Assembly (NCBI GenBank): GCA_902493985.1
Contig: CABURR010000055.1
Span: forward strand, 1 to 13,408
Source of the DNA: an uncultured Collinsella sp.
Lineage (GTDB): Bacteria; Actinomycetota; Coriobacteriia; Coriobacteriales; Coriobacteriaceae
Direction: 5' to 3'
Length of the DNA: 13,408 bases
Made by a program: the position numbers and the translations under genes. Below are positions 5,080-12,830 of the stretch, piece after piece. Numbering within the stretch: the stretch's first letter is position 1; every line of letters begins with the position of its first letter. Below the pieces are notes generated by a model. The model saw only the letters and a program-made list of their open reading frames with translations, was not told the DNA's origin and did no database searches.

Positions 5080-5763
5080 CTACATCTGCATGAAAGGGTT
5101 CTGCATAAGCTCGCGTGCCACAGTGGTCGAATCGCCATGGCCGGTTAGGCAAACGGTATCGGGCGGGAGAAGCCGGGCGAGCTTGGAGAGCGAGCGCAGA
5201 ATCGCCGCCTCGTCTCCGCCGGAAAGGTCGGTACGGCCGTGGCTGCCCGGGAATAGTGTATCGCCCACAAAGGCAATGTTCCCCTGCTCGGTGGCAGCAA
5301 ACAAGACAATGCCACCCGGCGTATGCCCGGGCGCCTCGATAACCTGCAGGCAAATGTCGCCTAGCTCAATGGTATCGCCCTCGGCAAGCAGCCGCGTCGG
5401 CTCGCCCGGATCGGGCGTCTCGATGCCCCACATCACTCGCTGCTCCTCTATATTCGCATGCGGCACAGTCGCATCCTTAACACACAGCTCGTACAAGGCG
5501 TCAGCGCCAACGGCGGCCCGAACTCCGGCTACACCGCCAACATGGTCGGCATGACCGTGCGTGCAGACGGAACCGAGCACATGCACGCCAGGGTGTTCGG
5601 CTCGGATGTGCGCAACGAGGTTTTCGCCTTCCCAAGCGGGATCGATAATCAAGCATTCGCCACTCGAAATAACGACGTAACTGTTGGTCTGGATGGGCCC
5701 GTTTACAAGCACCTCAATCGAAGCCGTACCCCGAGGGGTTAAGTCCAAAGCCGCAGCGTCCAT
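5080..5763 (-). CDS. MBL-fold hydrolase, glyoxalase II-like
   Basis: A 227-residue metallo-beta-lactamase-fold protein with the complete two-metal site: THGHADH (His69, His71, Asp73, His74), His147 in GHTPGG, Asp168 in FVGDTLF, and His209 in LTGHG. This pattern and the length match the short glyoxalase-II-like thioester hydrolases (YcbL/GloB type) that may cleave lactoylglutathione or other thioesters. The substrate is not decided by sequence, and many Gram-positives lack glutathione. The ATG has GGAGG 8 bases upstream. It follows rel by 86 bases on the same strand, and the gap holds a small hairpin GGCATC/GATGCC (5792-5807) but no T-tail. Co-transcription with recJ and rel is likely. Confidence 0.88.
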   Translation of the reverse strand: MDAAALDLTPRGTASIEVLVNGPIQTNSYVVISSGECLIIDPAWEGENLVAHIRAEHPGVHVLGSVCTHGHADHVGGVAGVRAAVGADALYELCVKDATVPHANIEEQRVMWGIETPDPGEPTRLLAEGDTIELGDICLQVIEAPGHTPGGIVLFAATEQGNIAFVGDTLFPGSHGRTDLSGGDEAAILRSLSKLARLLPPDTVCLTGHGDSTTVARELMQNPFMQM

Positions 5764-5849
5764 GCGTGCGCCCTCCTTCTATAAACGTCGAGGCATCAAA
5801 CGATGCCCCGAACGTAACCAATATCATTACTGTCGCGCGCTCGTCACGC

Positions 5850-8210
5850 CTATACGCGACGCTTGAGCTGAGCCCCACCCTCGCCAGGCATCAAACGGCG
5901 TGCATCGTAGACCGAGTCGACGCTGCTAATCGATGCCAGCAGCGGATCCAGACCACTCGCGTCCGAGATCTCGACCATAAAACGCAGGGTCGCAATGCCC
6001 TCGCGGTTGGTCGAGGTGGCGGCGGAAAGGATATTGCCGCCTGCATCGCCAATGGCGATGGTGACGTCCTTGAGCAGGCCCATACGATCCAGGCACTCGA
6101 CCACAATCTCGACCTGGAAAAGCGTATCGGCAGCACCATCCCACTCTACGTCAATCATGCGCTCGGGGTGCTCCATGAGGCCCTTGACGTTGGGGCAGTT
6201 GGCACGATGCACCGAGACACCTCGGCCGCGCGTGATGAAGCCGACGATATCGTCGCCCGTCACCGGATTGCAGCAATGCGCCAGACGGACCAGCAGACCG
6301 CTGTTGCTCTCGCCCTTGACGATAATGCCGTTGCTCGCGCTCTTGCCGCGCTTTTGCGGCTTGCGGTTGGAGCCGCGGGCAGGCTGCTTGACGACCTCGG
6401 CGATAGCCTCGGCCTTGGTGAGCTGTTCCTCGGGCTTGGGGTCCAAGATTTGCTCGACCTTATTGCCCACAGCGCGCGGGGCGACCTTGCCCGCGCCAAC
6501 GGCTGCAAAAAGGTCCTCGAGCTGCTTGAAGTTAAACTGCTCCGCCACGGCGTTGAGCGCACGCGTGGATCGCGGCGTAGAGATGCCATACCCGCGCTTG
6601 CGCAGGTCCTTGGCCAGGATATCGCGGCCGGCAGCAGCGTCATCGTCTTTGGTCGCGGCGGCGAAGTAACGGCGAATCTTTGACTTGGCCGAAGGCGTCT
6701 TGACGATCTTGAGCCAATCGCGCGACGGCTTAGAGCTCTTGTTGGTCAGGATCTCGACACGGTCACCCGTCTTGATCTCGTGCGTGAGCGGCGCCACCGC
6801 ACCGTTGATCTTGGCGCCGACACAGTGGTTACCGACCTCGGTATGAACGGCGTAGGCAAAGTCGAGCGGTGTAGAGCCGGCACGAAGCGCCATGACCTCG
6901 CCCTTGGGCGTAAAGACAAAAATCTCCTGGTCAAACAAGTCGACCTTCAGCGAGTGCAAGTATTCCTTGGCATCGGTGATCTCGTCAGACGCCGCCCAAT
7001 CGAGTGAATGCTTAAGCCAGTTAATCTGGTCGTCTAGACGCTGGGCATCATTGGTCTTAGACGCAGACGATCCGCCCGACTTCTTATAGAGCCAGTGGGC
7101 GGCAATGCCGTACTCGGCCTGCTCGTGCATCTCATAGGTTCGAATCTGAATCTCGAGCGGGCGGGCCGTGGGGCCGATAACCGTCGTATGGAGCGACTGG
7201 TAGTTATTGACCTTGGGCATGGCGATATAGTCTTTAAAGCGACCGGGCATGGGATGCCACAAGGTATGCACGGCACCAAGCGTGGAATAGCAATCGCGCA
7301 CCGAATGAGTGATGACGCGCAGCGCCACCAGGTCGTAAATCTCGGAGAACTCCTTGCCCTTGCGCTTCATCTTTTGATAGATGGACCAATAGTGCTTGGA
7401 ACGACCGTTGATCTGAAAGCCCTCCAGGCCAATGCGATTGAGCTCATCGGTGAGCGTCTTGATGGTCTCGGCCAGATAACGCTCGCGAACCTCGCGCGAC
7501 TCGGCTACCATGCGCGCGATGCGCTGGTAGGCATCGGGCTCCAAGTAGAAGAAGGACAGGTCCTCGAGCTCCCACTTGATAGAGCTCATGCCCAGGCGGT
7601 CGGCCAGAGGCGCGTATACGTCCATGGTCTCGCGCGCCTTAAACAGACGGCGGTCCTCGCGCAGGGCGGCAAGCGTGCGCATGTTATGCAGGCGGTCGGC
7701 GAGTTTGACGATGATGACGCGGATGTCCTTGGACATGGCAAGGAACATCTTGCGCAGCGTGAGGGCCTGCTTCTCGTCCATGCTGTCGACTTCGATGTTG
7801 GTGAGCTTGGTCACGCCATCGACGAGCTCGGCCACCGTATCGCCAAACAGGCCGGAAACATCGGTAAGCGAGGTCTCGGTATCCTCGACGGTATCGTGCA
7901 ACAGCGCGGCGCACACCACATCGCAGTCCATCTTGAGGTCGGCCAGAATGATAGCTACCTCGACGGGATGGTTAATGTACATCTCGCCCGAGCGCCGCTT
8001 TTGGTTGCAGTGCTTCTCGGCAGCAAAGCAGTAGGCCTGCTCCACCTTGGAGAAGTCGTCCGCGTTCATATATTTGAGGCACAGACGCTCCAGCTTGTCG
8101 TAGCTATCCGCCATAATCTCGGGCGGCAGCTCATCGGCATGCTTATAGTGCTCCATCTCCGAAAACGGCTGGAGGGTGGAATCATGGGCGGTACGGGCTG
8201 CGGCGTCCAT
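5850..8210 (-). CDS. rel: Bifunctional (p)ppGpp synthetase/hydrolase Rel
   Basis: A 786-residue long RelA/SpoT homologue with every domain present. The HD hydrolase domain (about 50-200) has His81, HDTVED at 105-110 and LADRLHNMRT at 170-179. The synthetase domain (about 255-370) has GRSKHYWSIYQKMKRKG and RFKD at 324-327. The TGS domain (about 430-490) starts FVFTPKGEV. A zinc-finger-like region carries CC at 646-647 and Cys672, and a C-terminal ACT domain spans about 695-775. The intact HDxxED and the RxKD form (instead of ExDD) indicate that both synthesis and hydrolysis are retained, as in Gram-positive Rel. Residues 610-630 form a basic linker. The ATG at 8210 lies 15 bases after the recJ fusion stop with AAGGGG upstream. 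recJ-(apt)-rel linkage is also familiar from Firmicutes. Confidence 0.95.
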   Translation of the reverse strand: MDAAARTAHDSTLQPFSEMEHYKHADELPPEIMADSYDKLERLCLKYMNADDFSKVEQAYCFAAEKHCNQKRRSGEMYINHPVEVAIILADLKMDCDVVCAALLHDTVEDTETSLTDVSGLFGDTVAELVDGVTKLTNIEVDSMDEKQALTLRKMFLAMSKDIRVIIVKLADRLHNMRTLAALREDRRLFKARETMDVYAPLADRLGMSSIKWELEDLSFFYLEPDAYQRIARMVAESREVRERYLAETIKTLTDELNRIGLEGFQINGRSKHYWSIYQKMKRKGKEFSEIYDLVALRVITHSVRDCYSTLGAVHTLWHPMPGRFKDYIAMPKVNNYQSLHTTVIGPTARPLEIQIRTYEMHEQAEYGIAAHWLYKKSGGSSASKTNDAQRLDDQINWLKHSLDWAASDEITDAKEYLHSLKVDLFDQEIFVFTPKGEVMALRAGSTPLDFAYAVHTEVGNHCVGAKINGAVAPLTHEIKTGDRVEILTNKSSKPSRDWLKIVKTPSAKSKIRRYFAAATKDDDAAAGRDILAKDLRKRGYGISTPRSTRALNAVAEQFNFKQLEDLFAAVGAGKVAPRAVGNKVEQILDPKPEEQLTKAEAIAEVVKQPARGSNRKPQKRGKSASNGIIVKGESNSGLLVRLAHCCNPVTGDDIVGFITRGRGVSVHRANCPNVKGLMEHPERMIDVEWDGAADTLFQVEIVVECLDRMGLLKDVTIAIGDAGGNILSAATSTNREGIATLRFMVEISDASGLDPLLASISSVDSVYDARRLMPGEGGAQLKRRV

Positions 8211-8225
8211 CGAGGTCCCCTTCCC

Positions 8226-11200
8226 CTAGGCCCGCGGTACGATCGGGCGGTTAACTTTGGCTAGCATATCAGAAGCGCACGAATCGAGTGCCCAACTCCG
8301 AAAAGCCGTGAACTCCATGCGCGAGCGCAAGCCCTCCAAATAGCGAATTGACCTGCTTAATTGCACGCGACCGGGGTTTTCCGCCATCGCGATGCGACGC
8401 GTATCGTCAAACCCCGAAACGCGGCAGAAACCGAGTTCTTCGAAGATTCCCAGGCCGCTTTCCACCGAGCGCTCGTCGACCGGCGTGCGGGCATCGATGG
8501 CAAGACACATCTGCGCAATGTCGATATCGCTTGCGCAGAATGAATCGTCCCCCGTCTTGCCACGGTTGGAGCGCCACATGGTCTGCAGCGCTCGATAGAG
8601 CGTGACAAGCTCATCGCGCTCGGGCGCGTAACAATCGAGCAGGCGCTCATTAATACGAGCGTCACGCGACGAATAGAGCAGGTGAATCACGGCGGGCTGT
8701 CCATCGCGGCCGGCACGGCCGCTCATCTGGTTAAACTCAATCGCGCCAAACGGCATGTGGTAGAGCACGACATGACGGATATCGGGCAGGTTGACGCCCT
8801 CACCGAAGGCCGAGGTTGAAACGATGCAGCTGAGACTTCCGTCTCTAAAGGCTTCCTCAACACGGCGGCGATCGGAGCGCGCAAGCCCGGCGTTATAGAA
8901 CGCGATCTGGGTCGCACAGTCGGGCACGCGTTTGCGCAACGTCTTGGCAAGCGCCACGGACTGGTCGCGTGAGTTCACATAGATAACGGTCTTCTCCCCC
9001 GTCGCCACGATCGACACCAGGCGATTTTCGCGGCTCGCAAGGTCTCGGTCATCCTCGAGCTGCAAGTTCTCGCGCACCGTCTCGTCAACCACCGTGCGGG
9101 TAATCGGTAGCACGCGGGCGAGCTCGGCCACAACCGGAGCCGTTGCGGTGGCAGTCGCGGCCATGACAACGGGGTTGCCCAGGGCCTTGAGAATATCGGG
9201 CATGTCGAGGTATGCGCTCCGGTCACCGCCCTTGGCAAGGCCGGCATGGTGTGCCTCATCGATAACGACAAAGCCGATACGTCCAGAACGCGCAAAGCGA
9301 TCGCGATGGATGGAAAGGAACTCAGGCGTCGTGAGAACGATGCCGGTGCGACCCGAAGCCAGGCCGGCAAACACGTCATCGCGCGCGGCTTCCACGGTCT
9401 CGCCGGTCAGCACGCCTACGCCAATGCCGAGCGCGGCCATCGTCGACGAGAGGTGATAGGCCTGGTCGGCAACGAGCGCGCGCAGCGGATAGACAAAGAT
9501 ACTCGCACGCCCGCGAAGAACCGCCTCGCGCGCGGCATGCACATGGAAGATAAGAGACTTGCCGCGCCCCGTTCCCATAACGGCCAGAACACTTTGGTGA
9601 TCGGCCAGGGCATCGAGCGCCTCGACCTGCGCGCGGTGCGGCTGGTTCGATCCGATAAAGCTGTGAATGAGTGAGCGCGTGAGCTCGGTATAGGAAAGCT
9701 GGGCAAGCGTCTCGCGTTTACGCGACTCCAGGCGCAGTCCAGAATCCGCCGGTTGTACGCCGCGGCGAAGCTCACATGCCGGGTCGTCAACGCTGGGCGC
9801 CGTGGTATCGCGGACCAAGACATCCTTAATCATGAGCTTTGGCTTTACGCGACCTTGCCAATGCTCGGCAACGGCCTCGAACACCAAGTCGACAGCGCTG
9901 TCGCAATTGATAAGCCTATCGATCTGCGGCACACGAAACATGATGGCCGGCACGCTCGCGGCGCCATCCGTCGCCACGAAGCGCATATGCTCGCCGGTCT
10001 TGCCCACCACGGCGCGATCGCACATCGTCACGCCCTCGGCAGCCAGCAGCGGCACCTTATTACCCTGGCCAAACGGCTCAAGGCGGGAAATCTGCTCGAT
10101 GGTCTCGATATTCAATTCGGAAAGGTCAACCGTGGCGGCAACCTCGTCGGTGTCCTCAAAGTCCTCGGCGGGAAGCTCGGACAACACGGCGGAAAGGCGA
10201 CGACGAAACTCATCGAGCTTAGACGCCTCGATGGTCACGCCCACCGCACCGGCATGTCCGCCGCGGCGAATCAGCAGGTCGGAGCAGCGCTCGACGGCTT
10301 CGAACAGGTTGACCTTGCCCACCGAGCGACCCGAGCCACGTGCTATACCGTCCTCGATAGAGAAGAGCAACGCCGGCACGTGATATCGGTTGGTAAGGCG
10401 GCTCGCCACGATGCCTTTAACGCCCTCGTGCCAGCCCTCGCCACCCACGACGATTGCGCGACCGCCATCATAGGTCTCCTCGACCTTTGCCATGGCATCA
10501 CGCGTGAGCTCCGCCTCAATCTCGCGACGCTGACGGTTGATCTCCTCGAGCTCGGCCGCCAGTGCACTTGCCTCGATAGGATCGCGGGCAAGCAGCAGGT
10601 CGAGCGCCAGCTTGGGATCGGCCATGCGGCCGGCGGCGTTTAAGCGGGGAATGAGCGAGAACGATAGACCGTCCGCCGTAATGGTAGAAAGGTCGGCCTT
10701 GGCGAGCGCTGCAAGCGCAATGTAGCCGGGACGAGCCGTCACGCGCATCTGTTGGATGCCCTCGGCGACCAACGCGCGGTTCTCGGCCGTCAATGGCATC
10801 ATGTCAGACACGGTACCCAGCGCCGCAACCTCAATCAGCGAACGCCAATACGACGGCTTACCCAGACGCTCGCCCAAAACCTGCACCAGCTTGAGCGCCA
10901 CACCGGCACCGGCAAGTTCGCGTGAGGGGCCCTCATCCTCGAGTTTGGGATCGGTCAAGGGCACGCCCTGCGGCACCTGATCGGACGGCTCGTGATGGTC
11001 CGTGACCACCAAATCGATTCCCAAGCTCTCCAGATAGGAAACCTCTTCCTTGGCAGCGATACCGTTATCGACGGTCACGATCAGGTTGGGTTGAGCGAGC
11101 TCGTTGACGCGGTCGAGCGCCGCACGCGACAGGCCGTAGCCCTCGTCAAAGCGGTGCGGAATAAACGGCGTGACGTTGGCGCCAAACGAACGCAACGCCT

Positions 11201-11513
11201 CGGTCAACAGACAAGTCGACGTAATGCCGTCGACGTCAAAATCGCCAAAGACGGCGATGCGCTCGTGGCTGCGAATAGCACGCTCAACGCGGTCGGCGAC
11301 GACCGCCATGCCCGGAATAACGAGTGGGTCCGCCCAGTCGCGATCGAGCGAAGGCGTCAAAAAAAGCTGGCCTTCCTCGATGGATGTAATGCCGTGCGCA
11401 ACCATAATGCGCGCCACCAGCCCGGGTATGCCCAGACCAGCCGAAAGCTCCTTTTCGAGCTCGGGCTTTTGCTGAGCGACCGCCCAGCGATGCGTCGTCT
11501 TAAGCGATGACAT
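8226..11513 (-). CDS. recJ: RecJ exonuclease fused to RecQ-like SF2 helicase
   Basis: One 1095-residue chain with two enzymes. Residues about 1-565 are a RecJ 5'-3' single-strand exonuclease: DFDVDG (91-96), VDN (148-150), DHH (172-174), GTVSDMMP (233-240), the DHHA1 part with WHEGVKGIVASR and RGGHAGAVG (417-425), then an OB-fold region around LEPFGQGN. Residues about 615-980 are an SF2 helicase core: Walker A GTGRGKS (647-653), YPLRALV, TTPE, DEAH (752-755), ATATAT (786-791), FGEGVNLP and QMSGRAGR (929-936). The last 115 residues suggest a winged-helix-like tail with no clear RecQ zinc site. All key residues are intact. GTG at 11558 would add 15 residues; ATG at 11513 gives the usual RecJ N-terminus and is preceded by a G-rich stretch. 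First gene before rel. Confidence 0.93.
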   Translation of the reverse strand: MSSLKTTHRWAVAQQKPELEKELSAGLGIPGLVARIMVAHGITSIEEGQLFLTPSLDRDWADPLVIPGMAVVADRVERAIRSHERIAVFGDFDVDGITSTCLLTEALRSFGANVTPFIPHRFDEGYGLSRAALDRVNELAQPNLIVTVDNGIAAKEEVSYLESLGIDLVVTDHHEPSDQVPQGVPLTDPKLEDEGPSRELAGAGVALKLVQVLGERLGKPSYWRSLIEVAALGTVSDMMPLTAENRALVAEGIQQMRVTARPGYIALAALAKADLSTITADGLSFSLIPRLNAAGRMADPKLALDLLLARDPIEASALAAELEEINRQRREIEAELTRDAMAKVEETYDGGRAIVVGGEGWHEGVKGIVASRLTNRYHVPALLFSIEDGIARGSGRSVGKVNLFEAVERCSDLLIRRGGHAGAVGVTIEASKLDEFRRRLSAVLSELPAEDFEDTDEVAATVDLSELNIETIEQISRLEPFGQGNKVPLLAAEGVTMCDRAVVGKTGEHMRFVATDGAASVPAIMFRVPQIDRLINCDSAVDLVFEAVAEHWQGRVKPKLMIKDVLVRDTTAPSVDDPACELRRGVQPADSGLRLESRKRETLAQLSYTELTRSLIHSFIGSNQPHRAQVEALDALADHQSVLAVMGTGRGKSLIFHVHAAREAVLRGRASIFVYPLRALVADQAYHLSSTMAALGIGVGVLTGETVEAARDDVFAGLASGRTGIVLTTPEFLSIHRDRFARSGRIGFVVIDEAHHAGLAKGGDRSAYLDMPDILKALGNPVVMAATATATAPVVAELARVLPITRTVVDETVRENLQLEDDRDLASRENRLVSIVATGEKTVIYVNSRDQSVALAKTLRKRVPDCATQIAFYNAGLARSDRRRVEEAFRDGSLSCIVSTSAFGEGVNLPDIRHVVLYHMPFGAIEFNQMSGRAGRDGQPAVIHLLYSSRDARINERLLDCYAPERDELVTLYRALQTMWRSNRGKTGDDSFCASDIDIAQMCLAIDARTPVDERSVESGLGIFEELGFCRVSGFDDTRRIAMAENPGRVQLSRSIRYLEGLRSRMEFTAFRSWALDSCASDMLAKVNRPIVPRA

Positions 11514-11565
11514 AGGCGCCCACCCCCGATAGGGGCAGGTCGCCGCGATACCTCTCACGGTTCAT
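11500..11565 (-). CDS. Possible 21-residue leader peptide overlapping recJ start
   Basis: ATG at 11565 opens a 21-codon frame plus TAA that ends 14 bases inside recJ (past its ATG at 11513), in another frame. AGAGGA lies about 9 bases before this ATG, a better ribosome binding site than the one before recJ itself. It could couple translation into recJ. The peptide resembles no known family, and a chance open frame of this length is common, so confidence is low. Confidence 0.25.
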   Translation of the reverse strand: MNRERYRGDLPLSGVGAYVIA

Positions 11566-11604
11566 AGCGATGAGTCCTCTGTGTATACCCGCTTCGGCAG
11601 GCAG

Positions 11605-11619
11605 ATCTGTTGAACAGAT
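11605..11619. promoter_or_regulatory. 15-base dyad, candidate operator of recJ unit
   Basis: ATCTGTT-G-AACAGAT has perfect 7-base arms around one central base. It lies directly downstream of the TATAAT facing recJ, where it would cover the transcription start, a typical repressor position. The binding factor is unknown, and the site does not match the Gram-positive LexA box. Confidence 0.45.
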
Positions 11620-11621
11620 TT

Positions 11622-11650
11622 ATTATACCGTGCAGCGCGGACGCAAATCG
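11622..11650 (-). promoter_or_regulatory. Candidate promoter of recJ-rel-MBL unit
   Basis: The minus strand has a consensus -10 TATAAT at 11627-11622; the hexamer 17 bases upstream is a poor -35 (CGATTT). Transcription would start near 11615, about 100 bases before the recJ ATG. Confidence 0.5.
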
Positions 11651-11788
11651 CCGCAGCACACCGCGGTTTCGGTAAACGATGTCGGTAATAGCCTCGAAAT
11701 AATCGGGCGTTTCAGCCGCACGGACGCATGCGAGCGTCTAGCATATCCATTCAAACGGATTCACGGGCATAGGGAGTCACAAGAGCAT

Positions 11789-12787
11789 ATGAAGCAATGG
11801 GTTGGACTGGGCAAGTTTCTCGCGGGGTACATGCAGATCATCGTTCCGATTTGCGTGGCGCTCGGCGTGCTCTTTCCTCAGCAGATCGGCGTTCTCAAGC
11901 CCATCGTTCCCACCTTGTTTGCCTTTATGACGTTTCAGGGTGCACTCAGTAACACCTTTCACCAGGTGGCCGAGGTGTTCCGCCGTCCCCTTCATCTGAT
12001 TTTGGCGTTATTTGTCTCGGCCGTGCTCATCCCCATCGCGGCATATGTCATGGGCTCACTGTTCTTTGGCTCCAACCCCAACCTTGTCTGCGGCATCGTG
12101 ATCGAGTACAGCGTACCCGTGGCAGTCACTGCCTTTATGTGGATCAGCATGTTCGGCGGCAACGGCCCGCTCGCACTCACCATCATCCTGACGTCCTCGG
12201 TTATATCGCCCGTGACGATTCCGCTCACGCTCAAGCTCTTGCTGGGTGCCACCGTCGCAATCGATGTTCCGAGCATGATGCAGAACATGGCCTTTATGAT
12301 TGCCATCCCCGCCATCCTTGGCATCGTAATCAACGAACTTACGCGCGGCTGGGGCCACGAGAAGCTCTCCCCCGCGCTCTCGCCCGCCTGCAAATTTATG
12401 ATGATGGGCGTCATCGCGTCCAACTCCACCGCCATGAGCGAGTACGTGCTGCACATGAACGCGGTGCGCCTGGAAGTCGCCCTCTTTATTTTGGTCTTCG
12501 CCATCAGCGGTTTTGTCGTGGGCATTCTGGTCGCCCGCGCGTTGCACCTGCCGTATAGCGAGACGACCACCATGTGCTTTACCTGCGGCATGCGCAATAT
12601 CTCTTCGGGCGCCGTCATCGCCACGCAATACTTTCCGGGCGAAGTTGTGTTTCCCGTCATGTGTGGAACGTTGTTTCAGCAGGTGCTCGCCTCGCTTATC
12701 GGACACTTCTTTGAGCGTCTGACCGGCGAGGAGCGCGCCGCCCAGCGCAAGCGGGTCGAGGCCGGCCGCGATGCAATGGCGCGCTAA
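11789..12787 (+). CDS. Bile acid:sodium symporter family (SBF/BASS) transporter
   Basis: A 332-residue integral membrane protein with about nine to ten hydrophobic segments from residue 10 to 310 and a short basic cytoplasmic tail. The SBF-like pattern is visible: LFAFMTFQGAL in the second helix region, the repeat-like segments EYSVPVAVTAFMW and FTCGMRNISSGAVIA with polar residues that in this fold line the sodium/substrate site, and VFPVMCGTLFQQVLASLIG near the end. Members carry bile acids, pantoate, pyruvate or other organic anions with sodium. The substrate cannot be assigned from sequence, and the name does not mean that bile acids are the cargo. The open frame extends 73 codons upstream, but that part looks non-coding; ATG at 11789 begins where the hydrophobic protein begins, with GGGAG 12 bases upstream. 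It is the only plus-strand gene, convergent with the GalT-like gene. Confidence 0.85.
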   Translation: MKQWVGLGKFLAGYMQIIVPICVALGVLFPQQIGVLKPIVPTLFAFMTFQGALSNTFHQVAEVFRRPLHLILALFVSAVLIPIAAYVMGSLFFGSNPNLVCGIVIEYSVPVAVTAFMWISMFGGNGPLALTIILTSSVISPVTIPLTLKLLLGATVAIDVPSMMQNMAFMIAIPAILGIVINELTRGWGHEKLSPALSPACKFMMMGVIASNSTAMSEYVLHMNAVRLEVALFILVFAISGFVVGILVARALHLPYSETTTMCFTCGMRNISSGAVIATQYFPGEVVFPVMCGTLFQQVLASLIGHFFERLTGEERAAQRKRVEAGRDAMAR

Positions 12788-12792
12788 ACCGT

Positions 12793-12830
12793 CCGCAGTG
12801 TGCGGGCGCTCACTTTACGATGTGAGCGCC
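12793..12830. repeat. Two adjacent hairpins between convergent genes
   Basis: CCGCA/TGCGG (12793-12805) directly abuts GGCGCTCAC/GTGAGCGCC (12805-12813 with 12822-12830). The second overlaps the 3' end and stop of the GalT-like gene. Neither has a T-tail. They may act as a shared bidirectional stop or 3' end structure for the two convergent genes. Confidence 0.45.

Larger units (their letters stand above)
11566..11788. other. Divergent intergenic region recJ / transporter
   Basis: A 223-base gap between divergent genes. It contains a perfect TATAAT facing recJ, a 15-base dyad, and a small inverted repeat GACGC/GCGTC (11723-11738). No confident promoter facing the transporter could be found. 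The transporter frame stays open through it, but the translation looks non-coding. Confidence 0.6.

Noticed and set aside
5766..6683. Plus-strand open frame of 305 codons
   Set aside because: Antisense to the C-terminal part of rel; a shadow of its codon pattern.
7095..8264. Plus-strand open frame of 389 codons
   Set aside because: It lies entirely opposite rel, which has complete, recognisable domains. Long antisense frames are usual in GC-rich DNA, and the translation matches no family.
9753..10643. Plus-strand open frame of 296 codons
   Set aside because: Antisense to the RecJ half of the fusion; rich in His/Arg/Gly with no domain, and no ribosome binding site supports it.
11570..11788. 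73-codon N-terminal extension of the SBF transporter
   Set aside because: Hydrophilic, non-family-like translation; the intergenic region has a promoter facing recJ, and the family length fits a start at 11789.
12056..12706. Minus-strand open frames opposite the SBF transporter
   Set aside because: Translations are His/Asp/Gly-rich shadows, while the plus strand encodes a coherent membrane protein.
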